The notes below the pieces were generated by a model, which had not been told where the DNA came from, did not search any database, and was given only the letters and a program-made list of their open reading frames with translations. A DNA stretch of 64,000 nt from assembly GCA_944323955.1 (NCBI GenBank), contig CALUUK010000007.1, positions 62,001 to 126,000 of the forward strand. The letters are read 5' to 3'. How positions within the stretch are numbered: position 1 is the stretch's first letter; every line of letters starts with the position of its first letter. The position numbers were made by a program, and so were the translations under genes. Shown here piece after piece: positions 35,982-45,656 of the stretch. This DNA comes from Candidatus Gastranaerophilales bacterium. Its GTDB lineage: Bacteria > Cyanobacteriota > Vampirovibrionia > Gastranaerophilales > Gastranaerophilaceae.

Positions 35982-36974
35982 ATGTTTTTTTCGGCAAAAA
36001 AATTGTCATGTTATCTTACCGCTTTAAGGGCTTATTCATTGCCAATTTCAGTAATGTCATGGACTGTACCTTTTATGTACGCTATATTTGACGGCGGAAA
36101 TATTTTTTTTGGAGTTGTTGCATTGTTCGGGATTATAATCTTGCATTTAGGTTCAAATTTATTTGATGATATTGCGGATTATTTGATTGCAAAACGAAAA
36201 ATTGAGAAAGGAATTCAGAAGGACTTTAATTTTCAGAGCGGAAAATGTATATGTTTATTTAACGGGTCGTTGTCATTAAAAAACTATATAATTACCGATG
36301 TTTTATTATTTTCAATTGCAGTTTTGATTGCGGGTTTTTTCATATTTGTTTGGGGAAGTAAATTATTTTTTGTTCTTGTACCTGCGGCAATATTGTGTTT
36401 GTTATATCCCGTACTGGGCTGTTTGGGTTTTGGTGAAATTATTATAGCGGTCATTTTTGCGCCGCTTCTTTATATGGGTACATATTTTGTTATGACGGGA
36501 GAATTTTCGTTTTCTATATTACTTTTATCGATTCCTACGGGGCTTTTATCCGTTGCCGTTCTTCATAACCATATGCTTCTTGATTACAAACTTGATGAAA
36601 AGAACCGGAAAATTACATTGTGCCGTTTGTGCGGTTCCTTAAAAAATGCTTATTTGCTGTTGTTTTTAATAGTAGTATCGGCTTATTTAAGCATAATAAT
36701 TTTTGTATTTACAAAACAGCTTAACTGTATTTATCTTCTGACGCTGTTAAGTATTCCGACTGCATATGTGCTTTTAAAAGTTATGTATATTCATATTAAA
36801 TCTCCCGAAACGTTGGTGAAACCGAATATCTTCATGGGCGATTTGAGCGGATTGAAAAAAGCGGATAAAACACAGAAGAATTTTTTAATTAAGTTTTTTA
36901 TAGTCAGAAACTTGCTTTCTTTGTTTACATTATTATTATGTATATCAATAGCGGTTGAAAAATGTATATTATAG
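35982..36974 (+). CDS. UbiA-family prenyltransferase (MenA-like)
   Basis: 330 residues with about eight or nine hydrophobic helices. The two Asp-rich motifs of the UbiA superfamily are present: HLGSNLFDDIADY (N-x3-D-D-x2-D form) near residues 55-68 and LDYKLDEKNRKITLCRLCG near 205, each after a helix facing the membrane. This resembles MenA, which prenylates 1,4-dihydroxy-2-naphthoate for menaquinone, but other UbiA substrates are possible since no men gene is adjacent. The start at 35982 fits the predicted transcription start; an in-frame ATG at 35949 would lie upstream of it. The following small gene overlaps its 3' end by 13 bases. Confidence 0.78.
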   Translation: MFFSAKKLSCYLTALRAYSLPISVMSWTVPFMYAIFDGGNIFFGVVALFGIIILHLGSNLFDDIADYLIAKRKIEKGIQKDFNFQSGKCICLFNGSLSLKNYIITDVLLFSIAVLIAGFFIFVWGSKLFFVLVPAAILCLLYPVLGCLGFGEIIIAVIFAPLLYMGTYFVMTGEFSFSILLLSIPTGLLSVAVLHNHMLLDYKLDEKNRKITLCRLCGSLKNAYLLLFLIVVSAYLSIIIFVFTKQLNCIYLLTLLSIPTAYVLLKVMYIHIKSPETLVKPNIFMGDLSGLKKADKTQKNFLIKFFIVRNLLSLFTLLLCISIAVEKCIL

Positions 36975-37174
36975 AGAAGTGTATTAAATTATATTTAAAT
37001 ATCACGAAAAAGAATCCGGTTCCGATTGTGCTTCCTGAGACTGAAGAAGTTGAACTTGAAGATATTGTAACATGTAAACACAATTTTATGCCGATTGATT
37101 CGACCGGAAAAATACTTGCCTGTTCTAAATGCGGATATGTTATAAGGAAAGATAAGCTGAAAAAGAAATCTTAA
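36962..37174 (+). CDS. Small zinc-ribbon-like protein
   Basis: 70 residues, basic C-terminus. A single putative zinc ribbon, Cys-Lys-His ... ACSKCGYVI (Cys48, His50, Cys64, Cys67), follows an acidic segment PETEEVELEDIV. No family recognised. It overlaps the prenyltransferase gene by 13 bases and the convergent secreted-protein gene by four, so it is probably translated from the same message as the prenyltransferase. The exact start could be internal. Confidence 0.55.
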   Translation: MYIIEKCIKLYLNITKKNPVPIVLPETEEVELEDIVTCKHNFMPIDSTGKILACSKCGYVIRKDKLKKKS

Positions 37175-37728
37175 TAAGGGCTTCTTTTGAATAGTAATAC
37201 ATATTTTGTATCGCCGTAGTAAAAATTAATTATTATGTATTTTACTTCTACATTTACATCTACAAGAGAGCTTGGCGGTGTTGAACGTCCCGAGTCTTTT
37301 GCCGTATCATAGAATGTCTTTCGCACTTTTGAAGCAAATTTTTGCCAGAGTGTTTTTTTTACTTCGGGTATATTTGCATTGTAAAAATTTAAAGGAGTTG
37401 CTTCTTTTTTTGCTATCGGAATTATGAATTGTACTTTCCCGTTTTGCTTAAATAATACATAATATTTGTCACCGAGTTTTCTCGGTGTCAGAAGATAGTA
37501 TCCGGGCTCGATTTTTATATCTTTAAAATAAAGTTCCGCGGATGTTCTGAACAGCGGATACGGAGACCAGGAATATCTTATTGTATCTTCATCTTCATAC
37601 GGGTCTATATCGTTATATAGTTTTGATTGAAAAGGTTCTGCCGCATTGTACAGTGCATCCAAATCTTCGGCAAATACATTTAAAGCGAAGGCAAACATTA
37701 ATATAAAAATACTCAAAACTTTTTTCAT
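37171..37728 (-). CDS. Secreted protein of unknown function
   Basis: 185 residues with a signal peptide (KKVLSIFILMFAFALNVFA, cleavage after VFA at about 20). The mature part is acidic near its start, then rich in strand-forming aromatic residues (GYYLLTPRKLGDKYYVLFKQNG, split here as a beta-hairpin) and ends in KYVLLFKRSPY. No cysteine after cleavage and no recognisable catalytic motif. It is alone on its strand and overlaps the convergent small gene by four bases. Confidence 0.7.
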   Translation of the reverse strand: MKKVLSIFILMFAFALNVFAEDLDALYNAAEPFQSKLYNDIDPYEDEDTIRYSWSPYPLFRTSAELYFKDIKIEPGYYLLTPRKLGDKYYVLFKQNGKVQFIIPIAKKEATPLNFYNANIPEVKKTLWQKFASKVRKTFYDTAKDSGRSTPPSSLVDVNVEVKYIIINFYYGDTKYVLLFKRSPY

Positions 37729-37778
37729 AATTATTATCTTAATACTTTTTACACGTTTATCAAGTTTTCAATTTATAT

Positions 37779-37784
37779 TATAAT
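37779..37784 (+). promoter_or_regulatory. -10 box just upstream of the membrane-TPR gene
   Basis: TATAAT six bases before the ATG at 37791, with no Shine-Dalgarno between them and only a weak TTTATC at 17-base spacing. Suggests a leaderless transcript. Confidence 0.4.
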
Positions 37785-37790
37785 TTTATT

Positions 37791-39935
37791 ATGTTTAATA
37801 AAATAAAAAATTGTTTAAAAAATAATAAGATATTTTACCTAAACATTTTTTTAAGCGCACTTTTAATTTGCTTTATTTGTTTGTGCGTAAATAAATATTC
37901 GGTTTTGTATAATCACGGTTATATATATCCGTGGTTTGATCTGGGTTGGAGAATAGCTTCTCAGACATATGAGTCCGTTATAAATAATTTTCTTCCCGTA
38001 TTATTTAATTCTAACCCGAATGATTTTCGTTCCGGTCTCGGCCCGGGGTCTGTAATATTGGCATCTTTATATGTTTTCATGTGCTTTTTATTTGTAAAAG
38101 GGTTCTTTTTATCGGACCCAAAGGCACGAAATCCGTTATTAAGAAAAGAACTCTGCTTAATATTACCTTTAGCCGCTTTGTTATTGTATATTCCTTTATA
38201 TGATTGTAATGATAAATATGCAATAATATTCCGTTTTAACGATCTGGCAACAAGTGCTGAATATTTTTTCGTACTTATTCCCGTACTCATAGCCGCTTTT
38301 GCTTTCCATGATATCCTTATGGGGGGTAAGAAAGAAAATAAACGGGTTTTAATCTTTTATGCTTTGATTAGTTATGTTGCAGGTTATTACAATGAACTTG
38401 CAAATATAACATTATTCTCTTTTGGTTTTTTCTTTCTGTTTTTTCTTTTTTTATTTGACAGACAAAAATTATTTAATAAATATTCTTTGTTTATTATTGT
38501 TCCGTTCTTAACGGGATGTATTAATTATTATATTTTTTCGGGCAGTGCATTAAGTAATATAGCGCATTATGACAGTACTCTTTTAGACGGAGTCAGAAAT
38601 CTTCAAACTAATTTTGTTGATATATGGCATTCTTTTGTTTATGAAATTTTTGTTTCAAAAGCGGCATTTTATGCGGGTATAATTTTTTTAAGTCTTATTT
38701 TGTATAAATTGAAAACGGAAAATTACAAAAATGTTTTGTTTTTTGTTTGGTCGCTTATTTTCGGATATGTTCTGGCTAATTTAAGTACGATTTTTGTGTG
38801 CAGTTTAGGATCTGAAACAGAATATCTTTTTGAAAGAACTTTTTGGGACAGACTTTATGTGAATATACTCGAGCTTGCGTGTTTGATTTTGCTTGGTGCA
38901 ATATATAAGTATGAAAAGATAAAAGGGTATGTCTTTGCTTTTATAACGGCATTTTTTGTTTTATTTGTTTATTTATTCTGTCAATTTAACGAAGAAAGAC
39001 AAAATGTTTTGTTTAATATTAAAAAAGTTGTGTATCAGCTTGATAAAATTAATCTTGTTTATTCGCTGCTTGGTGAATCGGCTGTTATTCCCGCAAAATA
39101 TTTGTCATATGAATGTGTTAAAAATTCCGAAATATTTATGATAAATTCAATTTTTAAAAGAGATGAAAGATTTGCAAAAGATAAATATATTAATGCCGAA
39201 TATCTTCATTATGTGCATTATTTTAGCCGTATATATAAACTGAATTATGCGGGTGCAATATTTAAAGATGATGATTTCGCGGAAAAAGAATTAAAAATAA
39301 GACTTGCTCTTTTTGACGAAAAAACGGAAACCGAAAAAGAACTTAAAAATAAATCACTTAGTTTTAAACAAATGTATAAAAAATACAAAGGATTAAAATT
39401 GACGCTTCAAGATATAGATGTAATGGAAGCAAAACATGGAAAACTTCCGGTTCTGGACAAAGCAAGAGCATTTATATTTTTTAATGACGGAAATTATGAC
39501 AGTGCAATGAAGCTATATAAAAAATATTTAATTTCATATCCCGATGATATTGATTCTTTGCTTCATATTGCCTGTATATATGAAAAAAATAATGATTACA
39601 AAAAGGCAGAAGCCATATACGAAAAACTTCATAAATACGATAAAAGAAACTTGCTGTTTCTTCATAAACTTTTATGCCTGTATTTTTATAATATGAACGA
39701 CATTGAAAAAGCAATTGAGATAAATCAAAAAATTATTGAAGCCAATAATGACTTGCATATTCCATACAGAAATATGGCAATATTATATATTTTGAAAGGT
39801 GACAGGGAAAAAGCAAAAGAATATGTAAATATATCAATTAAAAAAAATCCCGTTGCCGCTGAAGACTGGCTTGATGATTATAATAATAAATATATGGAAA
39901 AAGAAAATATTAATATAGAGTATCCCGGTTTCTAG
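37791..39935 (+). CDS. Large membrane protein with C-terminal TPR repeats
   Basis: 714 residues. Residues 1-400 contain about ten hydrophobic helices with polar extracytoplasmic loops, including a long one after helix 1 (YPWFDLGWRIASQTYES), a layout seen in glycan polymerases and GT-C-type or DUF6056-like proteins; no diagnostic catalytic motif is certain. Residues 400-545 are a soluble linker rich in Lys/Glu. Residues about 550-690 are four TPR units (for example ALKF-type DNGNYDSAMKLYKKYLISYP, ACIYEKNNDYKKAEAIYEKL, YNMNDIEKAIEINQKII). TPR tails on glycan polymerases recruit partners. Envelope glycan role is inference. Confidence 0.65.
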   Translation: MFNKIKNCLKNNKIFYLNIFLSALLICFICLCVNKYSVLYNHGYIYPWFDLGWRIASQTYESVINNFLPVLFNSNPNDFRSGLGPGSVILASLYVFMCFLFVKGFFLSDPKARNPLLRKELCLILPLAALLLYIPLYDCNDKYAIIFRFNDLATSAEYFFVLIPVLIAAFAFHDILMGGKKENKRVLIFYALISYVAGYYNELANITLFSFGFFFLFFLFLFDRQKLFNKYSLFIIVPFLTGCINYYIFSGSALSNIAHYDSTLLDGVRNLQTNFVDIWHSFVYEIFVSKAAFYAGIIFLSLILYKLKTENYKNVLFFVWSLIFGYVLANLSTIFVCSLGSETEYLFERTFWDRLYVNILELACLILLGAIYKYEKIKGYVFAFITAFFVLFVYLFCQFNEERQNVLFNIKKVVYQLDKINLVYSLLGESAVIPAKYLSYECVKNSEIFMINSIFKRDERFAKDKYINAEYLHYVHYFSRIYKLNYAGAIFKDDDFAEKELKIRLALFDEKTETEKELKNKSLSFKQMYKKYKGLKLTLQDIDVMEAKHGKLPVLDKARAFIFFNDGNYDSAMKLYKKYLISYPDDIDSLLHIACIYEKNNDYKKAEAIYEKLHKYDKRNLLFLHKLLCLYFYNMNDIEKAIEINQKIIEANNDLHIPYRNMAILYILKGDREKAKEYVNISIKKNPVAAEDWLDDYNNKYMEKENINIEYPGF

Positions 39936-39979
39936 CATCTTTATGGTAAGATAGAAAAGAACATTATTAAGGAGAGATT

Positions 39980-41305
39980 ATGGAAACCGCTAACCAGAAC
40001 ATTAAACCGATAACAACAAAAATAAACACACAGGGAAATATTGAAATAGGCGGATGTGATTTGGTAGAACTCGCCAATAAGTATGGAACGCCGCTTTATG
40101 TTTATGATGAGGCAACAATACGGTCTATGACCCATAGTTATAAAGATGCTTTTAAAACGTATCCGAAAATGAAAATGATGTTTGCGTCAAAAGCATTTAT
40201 GACAAAAGCAATCTGCAGGATTATGCAGCAAGAGGGTTTTGGACTTGATTTATGTTCGGGCGGCGAGATATATACCGCTAAATCGGCAGGATTTGATATG
40301 TCTAAAACTTTATTTAACGGGAACAATAAATCCTATGATGAATTGAATATGGCATTAGAGTTTGGTGTAGGTACAATTTCGGTTGATAACTTTTTTGAAC
40401 TTGCGCTTTTAAATAATATAGCCGAATCACAAAATAAGAAAGTAAGAATATTATTAAGAATAACTCCCGGTATAGAATGTCATACCCATGAATACATACA
40501 AACGGGACATTTAGATTCTAAATTCGGTTTTGATCTTACCGTACTTGATGAAGCAATAGATTTGATTTTTGATGAGTATAAAAATCTTAATTTGGTCGGA
40601 CTTCATGCACATATAGGTTCTCAGATATTTGAAAAGAAAGTATATTTTGATGAAGTTGACGTTATATTTAAAGAAATAAAAAGAATTAAAGATAAATATA
40701 ATATTGAATTATCTGAAATCAATTTAGGCGGCGGTCTCGGCATAAAATATACGGATAAGGATGCTCCGATTTCTGTTTATGAAATTGCGGAAACCATTAT
40801 TACGTCAATAGAAGAACATGCAAAAAAATATGAGATAGAAGCACCATATGTTTTTATTGAACCGGGACGCAGTATAGTAGGAACAAGCGGTGTCACTCTT
40901 TATACGGCGGGAAGTTCAAAACAGGTTCCCCACGGAAGAAGATATCAGGCAGTGGACGGAGGTATGTCGGATAATGTCAGACCTTCTATGTATCAGGCTC
41001 AATATACTGTTGAGGTTGCTAATAAGCCGGATGAAGAAGAGTGCGAAAAGGTTACAATATCGGGAAAGCACTGCGAATCAGGCGATATATTGGTTAAAGA
41101 TGTTAATCTTCCTGTTATTGAAGAGGGTGATGTAATTTGTTTCTATGATACCGGTGCTTACGGTTATTCTATGTCAAGTAATTATAACAGAGTTTTAAAG
41201 CCCGCTGCGGTACTTGTAAATAATGGAAAATCTGATATTATAATAAATAGGCAGACTTATGAGGAATTATGCGCATCTGACGTTATTCCCGACAGGTTGA
41301 ATTAG
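39980..41305 (+). CDS. lysA: Diaminopimelate decarboxylase
   Basis: Decarboxylates meso-diaminopimelate to lysine; PLP enzyme of the alanine-racemase-like fold. The 441-residue protein has PLP lysine Lys71 (FASKAFMT), LCSGGEIYTA, HAHIGSQIF near 209, glycine-rich INLGGGLGIKY near 247, EPGRSIV near 294 and the cross-subunit Cys365-Glu366 in SGKHCESGD. A strong AAGGAGAG ribosome-binding site marks the start. It heads a run of six same-strand genes ending at bioD; cdaA starts seven bases after its stop. Confidence 0.95.
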   Translation: METANQNIKPITTKINTQGNIEIGGCDLVELANKYGTPLYVYDEATIRSMTHSYKDAFKTYPKMKMMFASKAFMTKAICRIMQQEGFGLDLCSGGEIYTAKSAGFDMSKTLFNGNNKSYDELNMALEFGVGTISVDNFFELALLNNIAESQNKKVRILLRITPGIECHTHEYIQTGHLDSKFGFDLTVLDEAIDLIFDEYKNLNLVGLHAHIGSQIFEKKVYFDEVDVIFKEIKRIKDKYNIELSEINLGGGLGIKYTDKDAPISVYEIAETIITSIEEHAKKYEIEAPYVFIEPGRSIVGTSGVTLYTAGSSKQVPHGRRYQAVDGGMSDNVRPSMYQAQYTVEVANKPDEEECEKVTISGKHCESGDILVKDVNLPVIEEGDVICFYDTGAYGYSMSSNYNRVLKPAAVLVNNGKSDIIINRQTYEELCASDVIPDRLN

Positions 41306-41312
41306 GTAGTGA

Positions 41313-42212
41313 ATGCTTAACAAAATACTTGATGTTTACAGAAATATCTTTAGCGGCAGTGATTTGGTTAACAGCCCCGCCACTTTTACATTTAAAGATT
41401 TCGCTCAGGTTTTTGTTATTGTACTTATAGTCATATGCCTTTATATGCGTTTTATAAAAAATACGCAGGTTGAAAAACTTGTAAGAGGTATTTTGCTGTT
41501 TATTATTACGGTTTGGATATCCAGTGTTGTTTTGATTGCTCTTAATTTTCAAATTTTGGGACAAATTGCACAATATCTGCTGACAGGTATTATGCTTTCA
41601 ATGGTTATAGTTTTTCAGCCGGAACTTCGTAAAATGCTTGTGCATCTCGGACAAACGAAGTTTGTTGCTGCAAATTTCTTTAATCTTAAAAACAATAACA
41701 ATGAGAAAAAGACAAATGTAATAAAAGAAATAACCGAAGCGGTAAAATACTGCAGCCGCGTAAAAAGAGGCGCTTTAATAGTTATTCAGAAAACACAGGA
41801 TAATACGTTTTATAATGAAGTCGGTACTATAATTAATTCTGATGTTTCTGCTGAATTGATTTTAACAATATTTTTTCCGAATACTCCGCTGCATGACGGT
41901 GCAATGGTCATAAATAATGATAAAATATTAGCAGCCGGTGTTTTGCTTCCGCTTACGGAAGATCCCAAACTCAGCTGGAGATACGGAACAAGGCACAGAG
42001 CCGCAATCGGTGCAAGTGAAATATCGGATTCCGCCTGCGTTGTTGTATCGGAAGAAACAGGCGATATTTCAATTGCTATTGACGGAATACTCAGAAAGTA
42101 TGATGATATTACAAGGTTTAAAGAAGATTTGGAAAAAATAGTTTATAATGAATCTAATGAAAAAATAGAGAATGCATTTATAGCTAATTTGTTTAAGTTG
42201 AGAAAGAAATAA
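41313..42212 (+). CDS. cdaA: Diadenylate cyclase CdaA
   Basis: Makes cyclic di-AMP, which controls potassium and osmotic balance and envelope stress. 299 residues: three N-terminal helices (30-45, 58-78, 85-101) and a DAC domain with the two catalytic motifs, Asp195-Gly-Ala in LHDGAMV and Arg227-His-Arg in TRHRAAIG, plus VFQPELRKML at the membrane-DAC junction. No cdaR or glmM, the usual partners, is adjacent; instead it lies between lysA and an aldolase-like gene. It is one base upstream of the next start, so it is part of a polycistron. Confidence 0.94.
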   Translation: MLNKILDVYRNIFSGSDLVNSPATFTFKDFAQVFVIVLIVICLYMRFIKNTQVEKLVRGILLFIITVWISSVVLIALNFQILGQIAQYLLTGIMLSMVIVFQPELRKMLVHLGQTKFVAANFFNLKNNNNEKKTNVIKEITEAVKYCSRVKRGALIVIQKTQDNTFYNEVGTIINSDVSAELILTIFFPNTPLHDGAMVINNDKILAAGVLLPLTEDPKLSWRYGTRHRAAIGASEISDSACVVVSEETGDISIAIDGILRKYDDITRFKEDLEKIVYNESNEKIENAFIANLFKLRKK

Positions 42213-42213
42213 A

Positions 42214-42828
42214 ATGAACGCAATAGAAAAAATTTCTGCCGAAAAAATATTTGCAGTATTAAGAATGCAAGAAGAGACAAAAGCAGAAGATATAGTAAAA
42301 GCACTTACGGACGGCGGGATAAATATAGTTGAAATTGTTATTGAAAAACCTCAAATGGTTAATGTTATTGAGAAAATAACAAAAAAAGATGAAAGGCCGT
42401 TAATAATGGCAGGAGGGATTATCACGCAAAGGCAGGCTCAAATAGCTATTGATGCAGGTGCTGATGTAATAGTTTCTCCGGTATTTCAAATGAATCTTGT
42501 AAGGTTGTGTAAGAGCCAGAGAATACCTTTAATAATGACTGCAACAACGCCCAATGAAGCATACTCAGCCTGGAAAGCCAGAACACAGCTTATAAAAATA
42601 GCTCCTGCAAATCCTATGGGCGGTGCGGAATATATTGAAGATATATTAAGACCGATGAAATTTATCAACGTTATTGCGGCAGGAAGTATTAAAACGGAAG
42701 ATATACCGGCATATTTGAAAGCGGGTGCCAGAGCTGTCGGACTTGGAAGAGCTCTTTACAAAGATGCTTCTTTGGATGAAATAACAAAAAGAGCCGAATA
42801 TGCCTGCAAAATGTCGAAGGAAATATAA
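42214..42828 (+). CDS. KDPG/KHG aldolase-like protein with altered active site
   Basis: 204-residue TIM barrel of the Eda family. The Schiff-base lysine is kept (Lys128 in LIKIAPANPMGG) and the catalytic Glu40 is present in VEIVIEK. However, the substrate-carboxylate residues of E. coli Eda are not: the Arg of EVTLRT is Glu44, and the GAGT motif reads MAGG, losing the Thr. SPVF replaces the usual SPG. The phosphate-end AGSIKTEDIPAYLKAGA is normal. It may therefore cleave a different 2-keto acid or have drifted. It sits in the lysA-bioD run without Entner-Doudoroff neighbours. Confidence 0.78.
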   Translation: MNAIEKISAEKIFAVLRMQEETKAEDIVKALTDGGINIVEIVIEKPQMVNVIEKITKKDERPLIMAGGIITQRQAQIAIDAGADVIVSPVFQMNLVRLCKSQRIPLIMTATTPNEAYSAWKARTQLIKIAPANPMGGAEYIEDILRPMKFINVIAAGSIKTEDIPAYLKAGARAVGLGRALYKDASLDEITKRAEYACKMSKEI

Positions 42829-42842
42829 TAATAACAGGGGAT

Positions 42843-44276
42843 ATGATGACTGAATTAATTTTTGAAAAAAGCCAAGATGGTGCCGGCGGCATAAATTTAA
42901 CTGATGAAAAGATTGATTTTAGTTTCTTAAATCAAAAATATTTATCCGATAATAAAGATTCTATACTTCCGGAAATATCGGAATTGGAAGTTATGAGACA
43001 TTATAAAGAATTATCGGATAAAAACTTTTGTATAGAAAAAGGTTTTTATCCTCTGGGTTCTTGTACAATGAAATATAACCCCAAAGTAAATGAAGTATTG
43101 GCTTTATTGGAGGGATTTGCAAATGTTCATCCGCATCAGAATGATGAAGATGTGCAAGGTGCATTAAAATTGATGTATAATTTGCAAGAATCTTTAAAAG
43201 TTGTTACCGGAATGGATGCAATTACTTTGCAGCCTGCTGCCGGGGCTCATGGTGAGCTGTGCGGCATGATGATAGTCAAAAAATATTTCGAAACAGCCGG
43301 ACAAAAAAGAACAAATGTTATTATTCCCGATTCCGCTCACGGTACAAATCCTGCAAGCGCGGCAATGTGCGGATTTAATATTGTTGAGATAAAATCCAAT
43401 GAAAAAGGGCTTGTTGATTTGGAGGCTTTAAAGTCAGCTTTAGATGAAAATACTGCGGCTATAATGCTTACAAACCCCAACACACTCGGGCTTTTTGAAG
43501 AAGAGATACTTGAAATATCAAGGCTTGTTCATGAAAAGGGAGCTCTTTTATATTATGACGGCGCAAATATGAATGCAATTATGGGCTATACAAATCCCCG
43601 TCTGATGGGTTTTGATATAGTTCATTTAAATCTTCATAAAACATTTTCAACTCCTCACGGAGGCGGCGGCCCCGGAGCGGGACCTGTCGGTGTTATTGAT
43701 AAATTAAAAGATTTTCTGCCATCTCCCGTTATTAAGTATGACGGAAGTAGATATTTTCGTGATTATTCTTCAAAATATTCAATAGGCAAGATGAAAGCAT
43801 TTTACGGTAATTTTTCGGTTCTTGTTAAGGCCTATGCATATATACTTTTAATGGGCAGTGAACTTAAAACGGCAAGTGCAAATGCAGTATTAAATGCGAA
43901 TTATATGATGCACAGGCTGAAAGAATTTTATAACTTGCCTTATGACAGAAAATGCATGCATGAGTTTGTTCTTTCAGGTGAAAAACAAAAAGAGCAGGGC
44001 GCCAATACTCTTGCAATAGCAAAAAGGCTTATGGATTCCAATTTTCATCCGCCGACGGTTTATTTCCCTCTGATTGTTCATGAGGCTATTATGATAGAAC
44101 CGACGGAGTCCGAAACAAAAGCAAGATTGGATGACTTTATTGATACAATGATTGAAATTGCAAAAGAAATTGAAGCTAATCCTCAGGAAGTTTTGAAACA
44201 TCCGTTAAATACTCCGGTTCGAAAGGTTGATGAAACTCTTGCCGCAAGAAAACCTGATTTGGCATTTCGAAAATAA
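42843..44276 (+). CDS. gcvPB: Glycine dehydrogenase (decarboxylating) subunit 2
   Basis: PLP subunit of the split P-protein of the glycine cleavage system. 477 residues: FYPLGSCTMKYNPK near 69, QPAAGAHGELCG near 130, DSAHGTNPASAA near 163, PLP lysine Lys266 in HLNLHKTFSTPHGGGGPG. Starts with two adjacent ATGs; the GGGG at 42837-42840 is better spaced for the second (42846). The partner gcvPA and gcvT/gcvH are not in the window, which is unusual because they are normally adjacent, so the system must be completed from another locus. Confidence 0.93.
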   Translation: MMTELIFEKSQDGAGGINLTDEKIDFSFLNQKYLSDNKDSILPEISELEVMRHYKELSDKNFCIEKGFYPLGSCTMKYNPKVNEVLALLEGFANVHPHQNDEDVQGALKLMYNLQESLKVVTGMDAITLQPAAGAHGELCGMMIVKKYFETAGQKRTNVIIPDSAHGTNPASAAMCGFNIVEIKSNEKGLVDLEALKSALDENTAAIMLTNPNTLGLFEEEILEISRLVHEKGALLYYDGANMNAIMGYTNPRLMGFDIVHLNLHKTFSTPHGGGGPGAGPVGVIDKLKDFLPSPVIKYDGSRYFRDYSSKYSIGKMKAFYGNFSVLVKAYAYILLMGSELKTASANAVLNANYMMHRLKEFYNLPYDRKCMHEFVLSGEKQKEQGANTLAIAKRLMDSNFHPPTVYFPLIVHEAIMIEPTESETKARLDDFIDTMIEIAKEIEANPQEVLKHPLNTPVRKVDETLAARKPDLAFRK

Positions 44277-44289
44277 AAAGGATTTTGAT

Positions 44290-45654
44290 ATGAATAAAAA
44301 ACAATTGATTGAAGATGATTTAAAATACATCTGGCGTCCTTTCACGCAGATGAAATCACTTGAAAGTCCCGATAATAAACCTATTATTATCAAAAGGGGA
44401 AGGGGAATATATATTGAAGATGTTGACGGCAATAAATATATTGATGCCGTTTCTTCCTGGTGGGTAAATACTTTGGGCCATTCTAACAAAAGACTTAACA
44501 GGACTATCTATAAACAGGCTAAGAAAATTGAACATGTTATTTTCGCAGGTTTTACGCATGAACCCGTAATAAAATTCTCCAAAAAACTGGTTGAATTAAT
44601 GAATAACAAATTAACAAAAGTATTCTTTTCCGATAACGGCTCTACGGCTGTAGAAGTAGCACTTAAAATGGCGTATCAGTATCAGGTTTTAAAGGGCAGA
44701 GCTGAAAAACGTAAATTTATTGCATTTAAAAATTCCTATCACGGTGATACATTAGGTGCTGTTTCTGTCGGCGGGATTGATATGTACCATAAACTTTATA
44801 AACCGCTCTTATTTGAAATAAGACAGGCTGAAAGTCCTTATTGTTACAGGTGTCCTATGGGCTGTGAAAAGGAAACCTGCGCTTGTGAGTGTCTCTCTTC
44901 GGTAGAAAGTATATTGAAAGAGGAAGCAGATACCGTTGCAGGTATTATTATAGAACCTCTTGTTCAAGCCGCCGGCGGTATGATTATGTATCCGCCTAAA
45001 CTTATAACAAAATTACGCGAATTATGCGATAAATATAATATCTTGCTTATTGATGATGAAGTTGCAATGGGTTTTTACAGAACGGGGAAACTTTTTGCCT
45101 ATGAGCATGCCGGAATTGTTCCGGATATTATTTGTGCCGCAAAGGGCATAACCGCAGGCTATATGCCTTTATCCGTAACAGTTACAACCGATGAAATCTA
45201 TAACGCCTTCTATGATGACGACTTGGACGGATATAAAACTTTCTACCACGGACACAGTTATACCGCGTATCCTCTGGCACTTGCAGTTGCTTATGAAAAT
45301 CTTAGAATATTAAAGGAAATGAATATTGAAGAATATTTGAAACCGAAAATAGCAAAATTCTCAAAAGAACTTGAAAAGTTCCGCAATCATAAAAATGTGG
45401 GTGATATAAGACAGACGGGCATGATTTGCGCTATTGAACTTGTTAAAGATAAAAAAACTAAAGAGCCTTTTAGTTATGAAGACGGAATCGGGAAAAAGAT
45501 TTATCTTGAAGGACTCAAACTCGGCGCTATTCTTAGACCCATGTGGAACTGCATTTATTTCATAACACCTTATATAATTACGGAAAAAGAAATAGAAAAA
45601 CTTACGGATATAGCATATGAGGCGCTAAACAGAGTTTTGCCCGATAAGGAGTAA
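44290..45654 (+). CDS. bioA: Adenosylmethionine-8-amino-7-oxononanoate aminotransferase
   Basis: Converts KAPA to DAPA using SAM as amino donor. 454 residues with WRPFTQM at 15-21, SSWWVNTLGH, DNGSTAVEVALKMA, SYHGDTLGAVSVGG, LIDDEVAMGF near 253 and PLP lysine Lys285 in AAKGITAGYMP, all BioA-type rather than generic class III. A cysteine-rich insertion (Cys185, 188, 192, 197, 199, 201) after residue 183 is denser than in E. coli BioA and could bind metal. The start is set by AAAAGGA eight bases upstream; an earlier in-frame ATG overlaps gcvPB. bioD follows two bases after. Confidence 0.94.
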   Translation: MNKKQLIEDDLKYIWRPFTQMKSLESPDNKPIIIKRGRGIYIEDVDGNKYIDAVSSWWVNTLGHSNKRLNRTIYKQAKKIEHVIFAGFTHEPVIKFSKKLVELMNNKLTKVFFSDNGSTAVEVALKMAYQYQVLKGRAEKRKFIAFKNSYHGDTLGAVSVGGIDMYHKLYKPLLFEIRQAESPYCYRCPMGCEKETCACECLSSVESILKEEADTVAGIIIEPLVQAAGGMIMYPPKLITKLRELCDKYNILLIDDEVAMGFYRTGKLFAYEHAGIVPDIICAAKGITAGYMPLSVTVTTDEIYNAFYDDDLDGYKTFYHGHSYTAYPLALAVAYENLRILKEMNIEEYLKPKIAKFSKELEKFRNHKNVGDIRQTGMICAIELVKDKKTKEPFSYEDGIGKKIYLEGLKLGAILRPMWNCIYFITPYIITEKEIEKLTDIAYEALNRVLPDKE

Positions 45655-45656
45655 AA

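Noticed and set aside
39936-39979. Lysine riboswitch upstream of lysA
   Set aside because: Only 44 bases separate the genes, far too short for an L-box aptamer.
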